Positions 55,538 to 64,000 of a stretch of DNA of 64,000 bases are shown piece by piece. The DNA comes from a bacterium (GTDB lineage Bacteria > Cyanobacteriota > Vampirovibrionia > Gastranaerophilales > Gastranaerophilaceae). Made by a program: the position numbers and the translations under genes. The stretch covers positions 82,523 through 146,522 of the forward strand of contig JAGAJM010000014.1 of assembly GCA_017626055.1 (NCBI GenBank). The letters run 5' to 3'. The stretch's first letter is position 1, and the number at the start of each line of letters is the position of its first letter. The notes under the pieces were generated by a model that searched no databases, was not told where the DNA came from, and was given only the letters and a program-made list of their open reading frames with translations.

Positions 55538-56532
55538 TACACATCCTCCACAACTTTTTCAAAACTTGATTGTTTTGGAAATTTTTCATCTAAGAATTTT
55601 CTCATTGCCAATCTATCGTCATCAGTTGTCTTTAAACTATCGTTAAAACAAAATAAATATGGTCTATTATTTTCTACAAGTTTTATTCTCGAAGCTCTCA
55701 ATTCAATTAACATAGAATCTTGAGGACGGCTCATTAAAAATCCAACAAATTTCGTAGCAAAATTATTTACAATTCTTGCCACGCCATTACCCTTAGCTAA
55801 GGAATAATACCCAAAAATAGAACGTTGAACACTTTCTTTTTCTCTAAATTTTTGTAGCATAGTTTTATGGAAAATATCCTTAAATTCTTCACAACACTGT
55901 TGCAAATCAGATTTTCTATACGCATCAATATTATGATGAGAGAAATTTGGACAAGATTTTCCAAATTTGTTTTGCACCAATTTATACGATTCTGAAATTG
56001 TATAACCATACAATCTTCTATAAATTTTTTTGATTATACGTCTTTTTAAAAATCGAACAATTGGTGCGCCAACTTTATCGAAAAAGAATTCTTTTTCTAC
56101 AAAATTTCCAAAAAACATATCATCATTTGCATATAAAAAATGTTCCGATAAATTTGGGATTTTATGCAACACAGTTTCAATAGCCATTGAATTAAATGTT
56201 GGCAAAGCCTCAGGCGGCATAATTTGCGTATGGTCAATAATATGAATTTTGGGATTTGTTGTATCAAGCCAATTTGGAATTTGGTTATCAGTTACGATAA
56301 AAATATTGTTTATCCAAGGTGCAAATTTTTCTAATGATCTAAGCGAATATTTTAGCTCATCATTATCAATAAAACGACAATCTCCGACTGAATCATTATC
56401 TAAATTTTTACCATATTTTTTTAATTCATTGTTCTTTTTTTCACGCCAAATACTATCCGATGAATCACACCACAAATACACAATATCAACAGGATAGTTA
56501 TTTATCGAAAAATTTTCAGACTCTTGAACCAA
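55537..56532 (-). CDS. Stealth-family sugar-phosphotransferase
   Basis: 331 residues. Stealth conserved regions: CR1 DIVYLWCDSSD, CR2 RFIDNDELKYSLRSLEKFAP ... IFIVTDNQIPNWL ... LPTFNSMAIETVLHKIPNLS, followed by HFLYANDDMFFG, and CR3/CR4-like blocks downstream (NFSHHNIDAYRKSDL). These enzymes transfer hexose-1-phosphate in capsule or teichoic-like polymers. TTG start (56532) with GAGAG about 8 bases upstream; I see no nearer ATG. A promoter (TTGAAT 56599-56604, 16 bp, TATAAT 56577-56582) precedes it. Confidence 0.88.
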   Translation of the reverse strand: MVQESENFSINNYPVDIVYLWCDSSDSIWREKKNNELKKYGKNLDNDSVGDCRFIDNDELKYSLRSLEKFAPWINNIFIVTDNQIPNWLDTTNPKIHIIDHTQIMPPEALPTFNSMAIETVLHKIPNLSEHFLYANDDMFFGNFVEKEFFFDKVGAPIVRFLKRRIIKKIYRRLYGYTISESYKLVQNKFGKSCPNFSHHNIDAYRKSDLQQCCEEFKDIFHKTMLQKFREKESVQRSIFGYYSLAKGNGVARIVNNFATKFVGFLMSRPQDSMLIELRASRIKLVENNRPYLFCFNDSLKTTDDDRLAMRKFLDEKFPKQSSFEKVVEDV

Positions 56533-56576
56533 TGTTTTTTCTCTCTATTAGATAATGTTTAAACAAATCTGGTTTA

Positions 56577-56604
56577 ATTATAAATTATCAAATACTCAAT
56601 TCAA
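56577..56604 (-). promoter_or_regulatory. Promoter of the Stealth-galE-exporter operon
   Basis: Minus strand TTGAAT, 16-bp spacer, TATAAT; predicted start near 56570 with a leader of about 38 bases containing GAGAG. Confidence 0.7.
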
Positions 56605-56622
56605 GTTATAACTAAGAAATAT

Positions 56623-57120
56623 TTACATTACATAGTCAATATAATAAACGGCTTCATCATGCACATATTTATTTACCGCCCTTGCATAAGCCTGTTGTGC
56701 ATCAGAAATTTTTGACAACCCTGCAATTTCTCGTGTTAATTTTGCCATATAGGTATAAAGTGGCAAAACTTTTGGATCATCAAGAACAACTTCTGTTCCA
56801 TTTATTTTAAACACAGTAAAAGGTAGCGCAGATTTATCATCGGGAACTCTCACATGATGTGCTAATAATTCAACATGTTGGGGTTTTTGCGGATTTGTAT
56901 AATCCACTTGGCAGTAAGAACTAACCTTTTTTAGCGCATTTTGAAAATCAGATAAGTGATTCCCCTTTTTACTATCTGTCAAATCACATTTAATCAACAC
57001 ATCCAAACAAGCCCTATCACCCTCTTTTATGTTTCCATTATTAAGAAGATAAGATCCGAACTCTGAGTACGCTTTTTTGCCTATGTATAAATTATTTATT
57101 CCAGTAAACGATACTTGCAT
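56623..57120 (-). CDS. Hypothetical protein with N-terminal SFTG motif, 165 aa
   Basis: Not recognised. Begins MQVSFTGINNLYIGKKAYSE; the rest is a mixed alpha/beta soluble protein (HVELLAHHVRVPDDKSALPF, VLPLYTYMAKLTREIAGLSK). No signal peptide or membrane helix. A GTTTTAA-C-TTAAAAC palindrome lies directly upstream (57127-57141), and no clear SD is present. It sits between the rfb genes and the Stealth operon on the same strand. The short SFxG start resembles two other unknown proteins in this window. Confidence 0.55.
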   Translation of the reverse strand: MQVSFTGINNLYIGKKAYSEFGSYLLNNGNIKEGDRACLDVLIKCDLTDSKKGNHLSDFQNALKKVSSYCQVDYTNPQKPQHVELLAHHVRVPDDKSALPFTVFKINGTEVVLDDPKVLPLYTYMAKLTREIAGLSKISDAQQAYARAVNKYVHDEAVYYIDYVM

Positions 57121-57152
57121 ATCTGTTTTAAGTTAAAACAAATAATTTTTTG

Positions 57153-58031
57153 CTACAAATGTTCAATAACTTTTTTTACATATGAAAAATATTCATTATT
57201 TTTATATGGTTTAATATTTTCTAGAACTTCTTCTTTTGAAATAAAGCCCATTCTTAATGCAACTTCTTCCAAACAAGCAACTTTTATATCTTGATTTTCT
57301 TCAATAGTTTGAACAAATTGACCCGCTTGCAACAAAGACTTGTGAGTACCAGTGTCTAACCACGCAAAACCACGCCCCAAACGTTCTACTTGCAACTTAC
57401 CTTGTTCAAGATAAATTCTGTTTAAATCAGTGATTTCTAATTCACCACGAGCAGATGGTTTTAAATTTTTTGCATATTCAACAACTTTATTATCATAAAA
57501 ATACAAACCAGTAACCGCATAATTAGATTTTGGTTCTTTTGGTTTTTCCTCAATAGAAATAGCTTTGCCATTTTCATCGAACTCAACAACACCAAATCTT
57601 TCTGGGTCTTTAACCATATAACCAAATACAGTTGCATCCCCTTTTTCTTCAGCTGTTTTAACCGCATTTTTCAACATTGATGAAAAACAAGGACCATAGA
57701 AAATATTATCACCTAAAACTAAGGCTACTGAATCATTCCCAATAAATTCTTCACCCAAAATAAATGCCTGAGCCAAACCATCTGGACTAGGTTGTTCAAC
57801 ATATGAGAACTTAACACCAAATTGAGAACCATCACCTAAAAGTTTTTTAAAATTAGGCAAATCCTGAGGAGTTGAAATGATAAGAATTTCTTGAATTCCC
57901 GCCAACATTAAAACAGAAATCGGATGATAAATCATTGGTTTATCATAAATTGGCAACAATTGTTTTGAAATTCCGATTGTACTTGGATATAATCTTGTTC
58001 CGCTACCACCAGCTAATACTATACCTTTCAT
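57153..58031 (-). CDS. rfbA: Glucose-1-phosphate thymidylyltransferase
   Basis: 292 residues. Nucleotidyltransferase start [40 protein letters not shown]; the classic RmlA signature. Makes dTDP-glucose from dTTP and glucose-1-phosphate, first step of dTDP-rhamnose. Last of the rfbC-rfbB-(four-helix bundle)-rfbD-rfbA order; its start overlaps the rfbD stop by one base. Confidence 0.97.
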   Translation of the reverse strand: MKGIVLAGGSGTRLYPSTIGISKQLLPIYDKPMIYHPISVLMLAGIQEILIISTPQDLPNFKKLLGDGSQFGVKFSYVEQPSPDGLAQAFILGEEFIGNDSVALVLGDNIFYGPCFSSMLKNAVKTAEEKGDATVFGYMVKDPERFGVVEFDENGKAISIEEKPKEPKSNYAVTGLYFYDNKVVEYAKNLKPSARGELEITDLNRIYLEQGKLQVERLGRGFAWLDTGTHKSLLQAGQFVQTIEENQDIKVACLEEVALRMGFISKEEVLENIKPYKNNEYFSYVKKVIEHL

Positions 58032-58903
58032 TATTTACCTACTTTCTGTCTTAAGTTAATGTAATCTTTCAATGCATCTTTCCAATCTCTGCAAATCCCG
58101 TCATTATCCATAACACTATATGCTGGACGTTTTGCAGGACGTGGAAACTCATCAGTTGTACATGGTTTCAAATTCGCATCTATACCACTCAATTCAAACG
58201 CGGTTTTTGCAAAACCATACCAAGAAGTAACCCCGCTTCCACAAATATGATATATGCCATAAGGTTTTTTCTCTTCTAAAAGTTTTAAAATCCCCCCAGA
58301 CAATTCAACTGTCCAAGTTGGACAACCAATTTGATCATCCACAACTTTTAATTCTGGTTTATCAGCTAAAGAAATCATAGTTTCGACAAAGTTTTTACCA
58401 TAAATTCCATATAACCAACTTGTTCTTGCGATATAATATTTTTCACAATATTTTCTAACCGCTTCTTCACCTTCCCATTTTGTTAAGCCATAATTGTTTA
58501 ATGGTGCAGTTTTATCAGTCGGTTTGTAAGGTTCTATACCATTACCAGCAAAAACATAATCCGTTGAAATATAAACCATTATGCAATTATTTTTAGCACA
58601 AGATTTTGCAACATTTTCTGTACCGATAGCATTGATAAGCCTTGCAGTTTCAATATCTTCTTCAGCTTTATCCACATTTGTATAAGCAGCACAATGAACT
58701 ACAACATCTGGTTTTTCAGTTGAAATAACACTTTCAACACTTTCACCATTTGTAATATCCATTTCCGCAACATCAGTCTTAATAACAGTATAATTGGCAC
58801 TTTCTAAAATCGGGCACAAGTCCTGACCTAACATACCATTTGAACCTGTTACAAGGATTGTAGCTAAGCAGCTATGATGAGAAGCAGATATGCCATTACC
58901 CAT
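58031..58903 (-). CDS. rfbD: dTDP-4-dehydrorhamnose reductase
   Basis: 290 residues, SDR fold: [41 protein letters not shown] and [11 protein letters not shown] (YxxxK). Final step of dTDP-L-rhamnose synthesis. RmlD proteins normally start at ILVTG; here about 15 extra residues ([15 protein letters not shown]) are encoded by the junction with the inserted four-helix-bundle gene, including one inverted repeat. GGGAAGGGG lies upstream and the start overlaps that gene by 8 bases. Confidence 0.95.
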   Translation of the reverse strand: MGNGISASHHSCLATILVTGSNGMLGQDLCPILESANYTVIKTDVAEMDITNGESVESVISTEKPDVVVHCAAYTNVDKAEEDIETARLINAIGTENVAKSCAKNNCIMVYISTDYVFAGNGIEPYKPTDKTAPLNNYGLTKWEGEEAVRKYCEKYYIARTSWLYGIYGKNFVETMISLADKPELKVVDDQIGCPTWTVELSGGILKLLEEKKPYGIYHICGSGVTSWYGFAKTAFELSGIDANLKPCTTDEFPRPAKRPAYSVMDNDGICRDWKDALKDYINLRQKVGK

Positions 58904-59306
58904 TAGACACCCCTTCCCTTTGCATAATTTTATTTTTCAAAGCATTAATTCTATAAGACAAAATATTACATTCCTCATGCAATAATGTGTCCTCTTGAAT
59001 AAATCCTAATGCTTCCGATATTGATAAACAAGCCTCAACCTCAGCTAAAGACGAAACTGCTACATTCAAAAAATGGGCAAAATCTTTTGCTGTTTGCCTA
59101 GTTTTTCCCTCTGCTATATTCAAAGATACAGAAACCACAGCTCTTCTCATCTGAGTTTTTAAGTTATACTCTTCGCTTTTTGGCAAATCGTCAATAACTT
59201 TATATACTCTTTTAATAAGATGAACTGAATCATGCCAGATTTCCAAATCTTTATACATAATGCCCTTTTCTACTTAGCTGCTACACTACTTAGCTGCTTA
59301 GCTGCA
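58861..59306. mobile_element. Putative four-helix-bundle cassette inserted in the rfb operon
   Basis: TAGCTAAGCAGCTA at 58861-58874 and its inverse TAGCTGCTTAGCT at 59291-59303 (13-bp match) flank a single gene, the four-helix-bundle protein. Further CTTAGCTGCT units lie at the right end (59274 on). The left repeat encodes the extra N-terminus of RfbD and the right repeats encode the tail of RfbB (AAKQLSSVAAK). About 446 bp; no transposase. The repeats are short and partly self-complementary, so this is moderate evidence. Confidence 0.5.
58896..59258 (-). CDS. Four-helix-bundle protein (23S rRNA intervening-sequence protein family)
   Basis: 120 residues: MYKDLEIWHDSVHLIKRVYK, then LPKSEEYNLKTQMRRAVVSV, SLNIAEGKTR, FLNVAVSSLAEVEACLSISE, which is the S23/IVP four-helix-bundle family pattern (also the fold of the diversity-generating-retroelement Avd protein). 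Function unknown. It interrupts rfbB-rfbD but keeps tight spacing on both sides, so the operon should still be transcribed. AAAAGGG lies 5 bases upstream. No reverse transcriptase is seen nearby. Confidence 0.88.
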   Translation of the reverse strand: MYKDLEIWHDSVHLIKRVYKVIDDLPKSEEYNLKTQMRRAVVSVSLNIAEGKTRQTAKDFAHFLNVAVSSLAEVEACLSISEALGFIQEDTLLHEECNILSYRINALKNKIMQREGVSNG

Positions 59307-60262
59307 ACATTCTTCATCCAATTTTGATTGTTCAAATACCAATCAATAGTAATTTTAATACCTTCTTCAAATGTTAAAGATGGCTTCCAACCAAGCTCAG
59401 CTGTAATCTTATCGTTAGAAATAGCATAACGTCTGTCATGACCTAATCTATCTTCGACAAATTTGATTGAGGATTCATCTTTACCCATAGCATCTAAAAT
59501 TAAACGAGTAATTTCCATATTAGTTTTTTCGTTGTGTCCACCAATATTGTAAACTTCACCGATTTTACCTCTATGAAGTACAACATCAATAGCTTCGCAA
59601 TGGTCATAAACATATAACCAATCACGAACGTTCAATCCATCACCATAAACAGGAACTTTTTCGCCTTTTAATAATTGTGAAATAAAGAATGGGATAAGTT
59701 TTTCTGGATATTGATATGGACCATAGTTATTTGAACATCTTGTATTCAATACTGGTAATTTATATGTTTCATAATAAGCTCTTGTCAACAAATCAGCACT
59801 AGCTTTTGAAGCTGAATATGGGCTGTTTGGAGCAAGTGGAGTTGTTTCATAGAAATAACCAGTTTTACCTAAAGTTCCATAAACTTCATCTGTTGAAACT
59901 TGCAAATATCTTTCAACACCAAGTTCTTTTGATGCTTGTAACAAATTCAAAGTACCTTGAACATTTGTTTCAACAAAGATTTCTGGGCGCTTAATTGAAT
60001 TATCAACGTGAGATTCTGCCGCAAAGTTTACAACACAATCAACTTCTGAAATCAAATCTCTAACCAAGTCTCTATCACAAATATTTCCATGAACAAATGT
60101 ATAATTTGGATTGTTTTCAACATCTTTTAAATTTTCCAAATTACCACAATAAGTAAGGGCATCCAAATTAATAATTTTGTAATCAGCATGTTTATTTAAC
60201 ATATGTCTTACAAAACAACTTCCAATAAAACCAGCGCCGCCAGTAACTAAAACTTTAGTCAT
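59270..60262 (-). CDS. rfbB: dTDP-glucose 4,6-dehydratase
   Basis: 330 residues. VTGGAGFIGSCFVRHML, VNFAAESHVDNSI, STDEVYGTLG (catalytic Asp/Glu pair is DE) and YSASKASADLL, then NNYGPYQYPEKLIPFFISQL. Makes dTDP-4-keto-6-deoxyglucose. The last residues AAKQLSSVAAK derive from repeated AGCTAAG units at the cassette junction, an unusual tail. Its start overlaps the rfbC stop by one base. Confidence 0.97.
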   Translation of the reverse strand: MTKVLVTGGAGFIGSCFVRHMLNKHADYKIINLDALTYCGNLENLKDVENNPNYTFVHGNICDRDLVRDLISEVDCVVNFAAESHVDNSIKRPEIFVETNVQGTLNLLQASKELGVERYLQVSTDEVYGTLGKTGYFYETTPLAPNSPYSASKASADLLTRAYYETYKLPVLNTRCSNNYGPYQYPEKLIPFFISQLLKGEKVPVYGDGLNVRDWLYVYDHCEAIDVVLHRGKIGEVYNIGGHNEKTNMEITRLILDAMGKDESSIKFVEDRLGHDRRYAISNDKITAELGWKPSLTFEEGIKITIDWYLNNQNWMKNVAAKQLSSVAAK

Positions 60263-60819
60263 TAGTATAATTCCTCTTTGTTTATTCCACTTAATTCTGA
60301 TTGATACTTATCTTTATCCGACAAAATCGGTTCAAAATCAATTCCCCAATCAATATTAATTTCTTTATCACACCAAAGAATTCCTCTATCTGCTTGTGGT
60401 GCATACTCTCCACTTGTTTTGTAAATAATTTCAACTTCATCAGACAATGCAACAAATCCATGCGCAAATCCCGCTGGAATATATAGCATATTTTTATTAT
60501 CCTCAGATAATTCAATTTTTACATATTGCCCAAAAGTTTTTGAATTTTTTCTGATATCAACTGCAACATCATAAATTCTACCTTTTGAACATCTAACAAG
60601 TTTTGCTTGTCCGTAGGGTTTTGCTTGGTAATGCAATCCTCTTAAAACACCTTTTGTCGATTTTGAATGATTATCTTGAGTAAATTCAACATCGATACCA
60701 TTTGCTACAAAATCAGATTTTTTATAAGTTTCCATGAAAAATCCACGGTTATCACCAAAAACTTTTGGCTTAACTAAAATTACATCCTCAATATTTTGTC
60801 TTTCAAATTCAAACGGCAT
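60262..60819 (-). CDS. rfbC: dTDP-4-dehydrorhamnose 3,5-epimerase
   Basis: 185 residues of the RmlC cupin family: FGDNRGFFMETYKKSDF, FTQDNHSKSTKGVLRGLHYQ (catalytic His region), IPAGFAHGFVALSDE. First gene of the rfb operon, with AAGGAG 7 bases upstream and a promoter at 60850-60877. Confidence 0.96.
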   Translation of the reverse strand: MPFEFERQNIEDVILVKPKVFGDNRGFFMETYKKSDFVANGIDVEFTQDNHSKSTKGVLRGLHYQAKPYGQAKLVRCSKGRIYDVAVDIRKNSKTFGQYVKIELSEDNKNMLYIPAGFAHGFVALSDEVEIIYKTSGEYAPQADRGILWCDKEINIDWGIDFEPILSDKDKYQSELSGINKEELY

Positions 60820-60849
60820 TTATTACTCCTTCAAATAATCTTTATAGTA

Positions 60850-60877
60850 ATTTTACCGCTTCAAATATATAATTCAA
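60850..60877 (-). promoter_or_regulatory. Promoter of the rfbCBDA operon
   Basis: Minus strand TTGAAT (60872-60877), 16-bp spacer, TAAAAT (60850-60855); leader of about 25 bases with AAGGAG. Confidence 0.7.
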
Positions 60878-60955
60878 GTCTAAAACCATGACCCTAAAAT
60901 ACTTTTGTGATATTTTATTCATGTCAAATTTAAATTTACATAAGGATATCCAAAA

Positions 60956-61870
60956 ATGAGACGAGTTGCTATATTCGCACACTATGACAAAGACAATATT
61001 ATTGAAGATTATGTAATTTTTTATCTTCAAGAGCTAAAAAAAGTTGCTGAAAAAATCATTTTCGTATCAGATAGCAATATTACAGAATCAGAACTAGAAA
61101 AAATAAATAATATAGCAAATCACACAATAACAGAAAAACATGGAGAATACGACTTCGGTTCTTATAAAAGAGGATATTTACTAGCCAAAGAACTTGGATA
61201 TTTGCAAGATTGCGAAGAACTTGTAATTTGTAATGACAGTTGCTATGGACCACTTTACCCGTTTGAAAATATGTTCAACACAATGAGTCCCAAAAAGCTT
61301 GACGTTTGGGGATTAACTATTAATCCCGAAGGGATGAGCCTTGATAATGGAACAATAAAAAGCCAAGAATTCCCACATATTCAAAGCTATTTTGTAGTGT
61401 TTAAACCTCAAGTTTTTAAATCTGAATTTTTTGATAACTTCATTACTTCTGTAAAAAAAGAAGAAAATAAAGAACTAATAATTATAAAATACGAGATGGG
61501 ACTAACTCAACTGTTAATAGATAATAATTTTGAATACGATGCTTATTGTCAACTTAGTAAAATTATAAAAAGTTCACACCTAAAGGGCTACGAAACTCTT
61601 ATTTTAGATGATAAATGCCCATTAATTAAAACAAGTATCTTTAGAGAAAATTTTAAACCAAAATTCCCTCCAAATTATAAATTAATTGAAACTCAAACAA
61701 ATTATGATATAGCATTAATCAAAAAAGACGTTATACGTAATAAGAAATCAATCACATTTACTCAATTTGTTAAATGCATTTTTTCAATAAATAACACCTA
61801 TTCGCATAAAATAATTACAATATGTGGATTTGTTATAAAAATTGCAAGAAAGAAAAAAAGGGCTTCTTAA
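60956..61870 (+). CDS. RgpF-like rhamnan synthesis protein F
   Basis: 304 residues matching the RgpF family: VAIFAHYDKDNIIEDYVIFY, IIFVSDSNITESELEKI, EYDFGSYKRGYLLAKELG, VICNDSCYGPLYPFENMF. RgpF proteins take part in assembling rhamnose-containing wall or surface polymers, fitting the adjacent dTDP-rhamnose genes. AAGGAT is about 7-8 bases upstream. Ends in a basic helix ([10 protein letters not shown]) and overlaps the convergent GT2 gene by 4 bases. Confidence 0.85.
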   Translation: MRRVAIFAHYDKDNIIEDYVIFYLQELKKVAEKIIFVSDSNITESELEKINNIANHTITEKHGEYDFGSYKRGYLLAKELGYLQDCEELVICNDSCYGPLYPFENMFNTMSPKKLDVWGLTINPEGMSLDNGTIKSQEFPHIQSYFVVFKPQVFKSEFFDNFITSVKKEENKELIIIKYEMGLTQLLIDNNFEYDAYCQLSKIIKSSHLKGYETLILDDKCPLIKTSIFRENFKPKFPPNYKLIETQTNYDIALIKKDVIRNKKSITFTQFVKCIFSINNTYSHKIITICGFVIKIARKKKRAS

Positions 61871-62832
61871 ATTTTTAAATATCTACAAATTTCCATATTA
61901 AAAAGTTTTATCAATTTTAATTTATTATTTAATTTTTTATAGGTCAAAAGTTCAAAAACAAATGGAATTCCCTGTTTTTTATACAAAACACCAAATTCCT
62001 TTATTTTATCTATATCAATCATTACTTTTTTAGAATCTATTGTATCCAAAATATAACCTTCATATTCCATAGTTTTTTCTGTCATTGAATACATTCTTTC
62101 AATATTATTCATCTGATTTGAACCATGCCAGCGATATGAGAAAAGCACTTCGTCAATATATTTCATTTTTGCATATTTAGAAATCTGCAACATCAACCAA
62201 AAATCTTCTAAAGGAGCTTCTGGTGTGAATTCACCAATTATATCAAATATAGATTTTCTGATTAAATATCCATTTGGAATATAATTTGCCGTATAAATTG
62301 TTTCATAAGTCCCAAACATTTCAGTATTGAAATTAAACCCTTTACCTCGTTGTAAATATGCAACATTCGTCAAAAACTTGGCATCATTTTCTTCATACAC
62401 TAACGCCTTGTTATTACCCCAATATGCTCGTTTCCCCTCAGAGTCAATAATTTCATTATCCCCAACGGCAAGAGCATAATCTTCATTATTTGCCAAAAAT
62501 TCAACTTCTTTTTCAATTGCATTAGGTTTTGCCAAATCATCAGATGCGATTATATAAACAAATTCACCTTGAGCTAATGACAAAAGTTTATTTAATGTTT
62601 TACAACTGCCTTCGTTTTGTTTAGTTTCAAACACAACACGAACAAAACGTTTTTCACATTCTACTTGAAGTTCTTGAATTTTTTGCCATGTGGAATCTTT
62701 TGAACCATCATCTAAAATTATAAGCTCTATATTTTGATAACTCTGTTCAATTATTGATTTAATTGTCCCTTGCACATAATTTTCATGATTATATGCAGGA
62801 ATTATTACTGAAACTAGCGAGCTAGTATGCAT
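61867..62832 (-). CDS. Family 2 glycosyltransferase
   Basis: 321 residues, GT-A fold: [35 protein letters not shown] (nucleotide-binding) and [16 protein letters not shown] (DxD-like), then [20 protein letters not shown]. Adds a sugar to a surface polysaccharide; donor not predictable. No membrane helix. Its start overlaps the end of the aminotransferase gene by 11 bases with GAGG upstream, so they form one operon. Confidence 0.93.
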   Translation of the reverse strand: MHTSSLVSVIIPAYNHENYVQGTIKSIIEQSYQNIELIILDDGSKDSTWQKIQELQVECEKRFVRVVFETKQNEGSCKTLNKLLSLAQGEFVYIIASDDLAKPNAIEKEVEFLANNEDYALAVGDNEIIDSEGKRAYWGNNKALVYEENDAKFLTNVAYLQRGKGFNFNTEMFGTYETIYTANYIPNGYLIRKSIFDIIGEFTPEAPLEDFWLMLQISKYAKMKYIDEVLFSYRWHGSNQMNNIERMYSMTEKTMEYEGYILDTIDSKKVMIDIDKIKEFGVLYKKQGIPFVFELLTYKKLNNKLKLIKLFNMEICRYLKI

Positions 62833-63919
62833 TCACAACCTCAACAACTTTTTTTACTTCATCATCTGTCATAACAGGAGAAATCGGTAATGACATAACT
62901 TCTGCATGAATCTTTTCTGTCACAGGAAGTGAAAGGTGAGCATATTCACTATAACAACCTTGTTTATGTGGAGCTGTAGGATAGTGAATGTTTGTTTGGA
63001 TATCATTTGCTTCTAGATGTTTTTGCAACGCATCTCTATCATCACATCTCACAACAAAAACATGCCATACATGAGCGTCTTCTGAATAAGTTTGTGGCAA
63101 CGTAATTTTTGGATTTTTAATATTTTCTCTATAATATTTTGCAATTTCACGACGACGAGCGTTATCTTTATCAAGATGTGGTAATTTTACATCCAAAATC
63201 GCAGCTTGAATTTCATCCAATCTTGAATTTGTACCTTTATAAATGTGGTGATATTTGTAATCAGAACCATAATTTGCAATTGCTCTGATTTTTGTTGCTA
63301 ATTCATCATCATTTGTTGTAACTGCACCACCATCACCCATACATCCAAGATTTTTACCTGGGTAGAATGAAAATCCAGAAGCATCACCTAAATTACCTAC
63401 TCGTTTGAATTCTCCATTTACATTTACCCCTGCACCGTGAGCTTGAGCTGAATCTTCAATAACTTTTAAGTCATATTTTTTAGCTAATGCCCAAATTTTT
63501 TCCATTTGAACGGCTTGACCATACAAATGAACAACCATAATTGCTTTTGTATTAGGTGTAATTTTTTCTTCGATTAAATCTGGATTGATGTTGTATGTAT
63601 TGATATCAGGCTCAACCAAAACTGGCGTACAACCATTTTCAGAAATTGCTAAAATTGAAGCGATATAAGTATTTGCAGGCACAATAATTTCATCGCCAGC
63701 ACCAAAACTATAAGCCTTGATGATAAGGTTAAGCGCATCTAAACCATTTGCAACACCAATACAATGTTTTGTACCACAATACGCCGCAAAATTTTTCTCA
63801 AATTCCTTATCTTGGTTCCCTAATAGGTACCAACCAGAATCTAAAACTTGTTTAATTCTAGCATCAATTTCTTCTCTAAAACGTTCGTTAATTTTATGCA
63901 AATCTAAAAATTTAATCAT
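62822..63919 (-). CDS. DegT/DnrJ/EryC1/StrS sugar aminotransferase (FdtB/QdtB-like)
   Basis: 365 residues. PLP lysine in [19 protein letters not shown], plus [40 protein letters not shown] and EDSAQAHGA. Closest in pattern to enzymes making dTDP-3-amino-3,6-dideoxyhexoses, which would draw on the RfbA/RfbB product in this window. AGGAGA is 7-8 bases upstream; TATAAT on the minus strand lies at 63939-63944. Upstream is a CT/GA dinucleotide tract at the window edge. Confidence 0.92.
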   Translation of the reverse strand: MIKFLDLHKINERFREEIDARIKQVLDSGWYLLGNQDKEFEKNFAAYCGTKHCIGVANGLDALNLIIKAYSFGAGDEIIVPANTYIASILAISENGCTPVLVEPDINTYNINPDLIEEKITPNTKAIMVVHLYGQAVQMEKIWALAKKYDLKVIEDSAQAHGAGVNVNGEFKRVGNLGDASGFSFYPGKNLGCMGDGGAVTTNDDELATKIRAIANYGSDYKYHHIYKGTNSRLDEIQAAILDVKLPHLDKDNARRREIAKYYRENIKNPKITLPQTYSEDAHVWHVFVVRCDDRDALQKHLEANDIQTNIHYPTAPHKQGCYSEYAHLSLPVTEKIHAEVMSLPISPVMTDDEVKKVVEVVNAY

Positions 63920-63983
63920 TATTTTTCTCCTTAGTTTAATTATACTGCAAATTGTTGAAATAAAATTTCAGGAAAGAAGATTA

Positions 63984-64000
63984 CTCTCTCTCTCTCTCTC
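63984..64000. repeat. CT/GA dinucleotide tract at the window's right edge
   Basis: (CT)8C runs to the last base, so its full length is unknown. It lies about 65 bases upstream of the aminotransferase start (GA on the coding strand). Could be a slippage-prone tract or an assembly artefact at a contig end. Confidence 0.7.

Noticed and set aside
58896..59258. Four-helix-bundle protein as part of a diversity-generating retroelement
   Set aside because: The fold is shared with Avd, but no reverse transcriptase, template repeat or variable repeat is nearby.

Overview
The window is AT-rich and gene-dense, and looks like the chromosome of a fermentative, non-photosynthetic relative of Cyanobacteria (Gastranaerophilales / 'Melainabacteria'-like). 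The strongest evidence is RNA polymerase. The beta-prime subunit is split into adjacent rpoC1 and rpoC2 genes, and rpoC2 carries an insertion of about 650 residues in the trigger loop (SI3), as in Cyanobacteria. There are no photosynthesis or respiratory-chain genes in view. An [FeFe]-hydrogenase operon, a small ferredoxin and an ATP-type PEP carboxykinase fit an anaerobic life. LptF/G, an MsbA-like exporter and dTDP-rhamnose genes point to an outer membrane with surface polysaccharide. The lineage call is inference; a phylogeny of RecA or RpoB would settle it.

Layout. 1-3.6 kb: a four-gene hydrogenase operon (FeS-PAS protein cut by the window edge, SpoIIE-like phosphatase, [2Fe-2S] protein, [FeFe]-hydrogenase). 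3.7-16 kb: housekeeping genes (adk, metG, ubiE-like, hpf), an orphan FliI-type ATPase, a peptide ABC ATPase, mntP, a DUF4127 protein, Hsp20, then a non-coding stretch (14.83-15.34 kb) full of hairpins and CATG-centred palindromes. 16-30 kb: HEAT-repeat protein, orphan histidine kinase, deoB, ferredoxin, pckA, secreted proteins, LptF/G, a HEXXH membrane protein, gatA, mrnC. 30-38 kb: recA, rpmB, hom-thrC, and a DUF559 nuclease gene inside perfect 20-bp inverted repeats. 38-47.1 kb: rpoB-rpoC1-rpoC2. 47.6-52.7 kb: pgeF, DUF1653, TspO, two secreted paralogues, an SGNH hydrolase, a large membrane protein and a 28-residue Met-rich peptide gene. 52.7-64 kb: a surface polysaccharide region (MsbA-like exporter, galE, Stealth transferase, rfbCBDA interrupted by a four-helix-bundle gene, RgpF-like protein, GT2, DegT aminotransferase).

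Three patterns stand out. First, more than a dozen genes have a TATAAT-like -10 box ending 6-7 bases before the start codon and no Shine-Dalgarno sequence, which predicts leaderless mRNAs as a routine expression mode beside SD-led genes. Second, two small accessory genes (DUF559 nuclease; four-helix bundle) each sit in a cassette of about 430-450 bp bounded by inverted repeats. Third, many short secreted or membrane proteins without recognised families occur, including a pair sharing a C-terminal disulfide-like motif and three proteins sharing a short SFxG/TFxG-type N-terminal motif.
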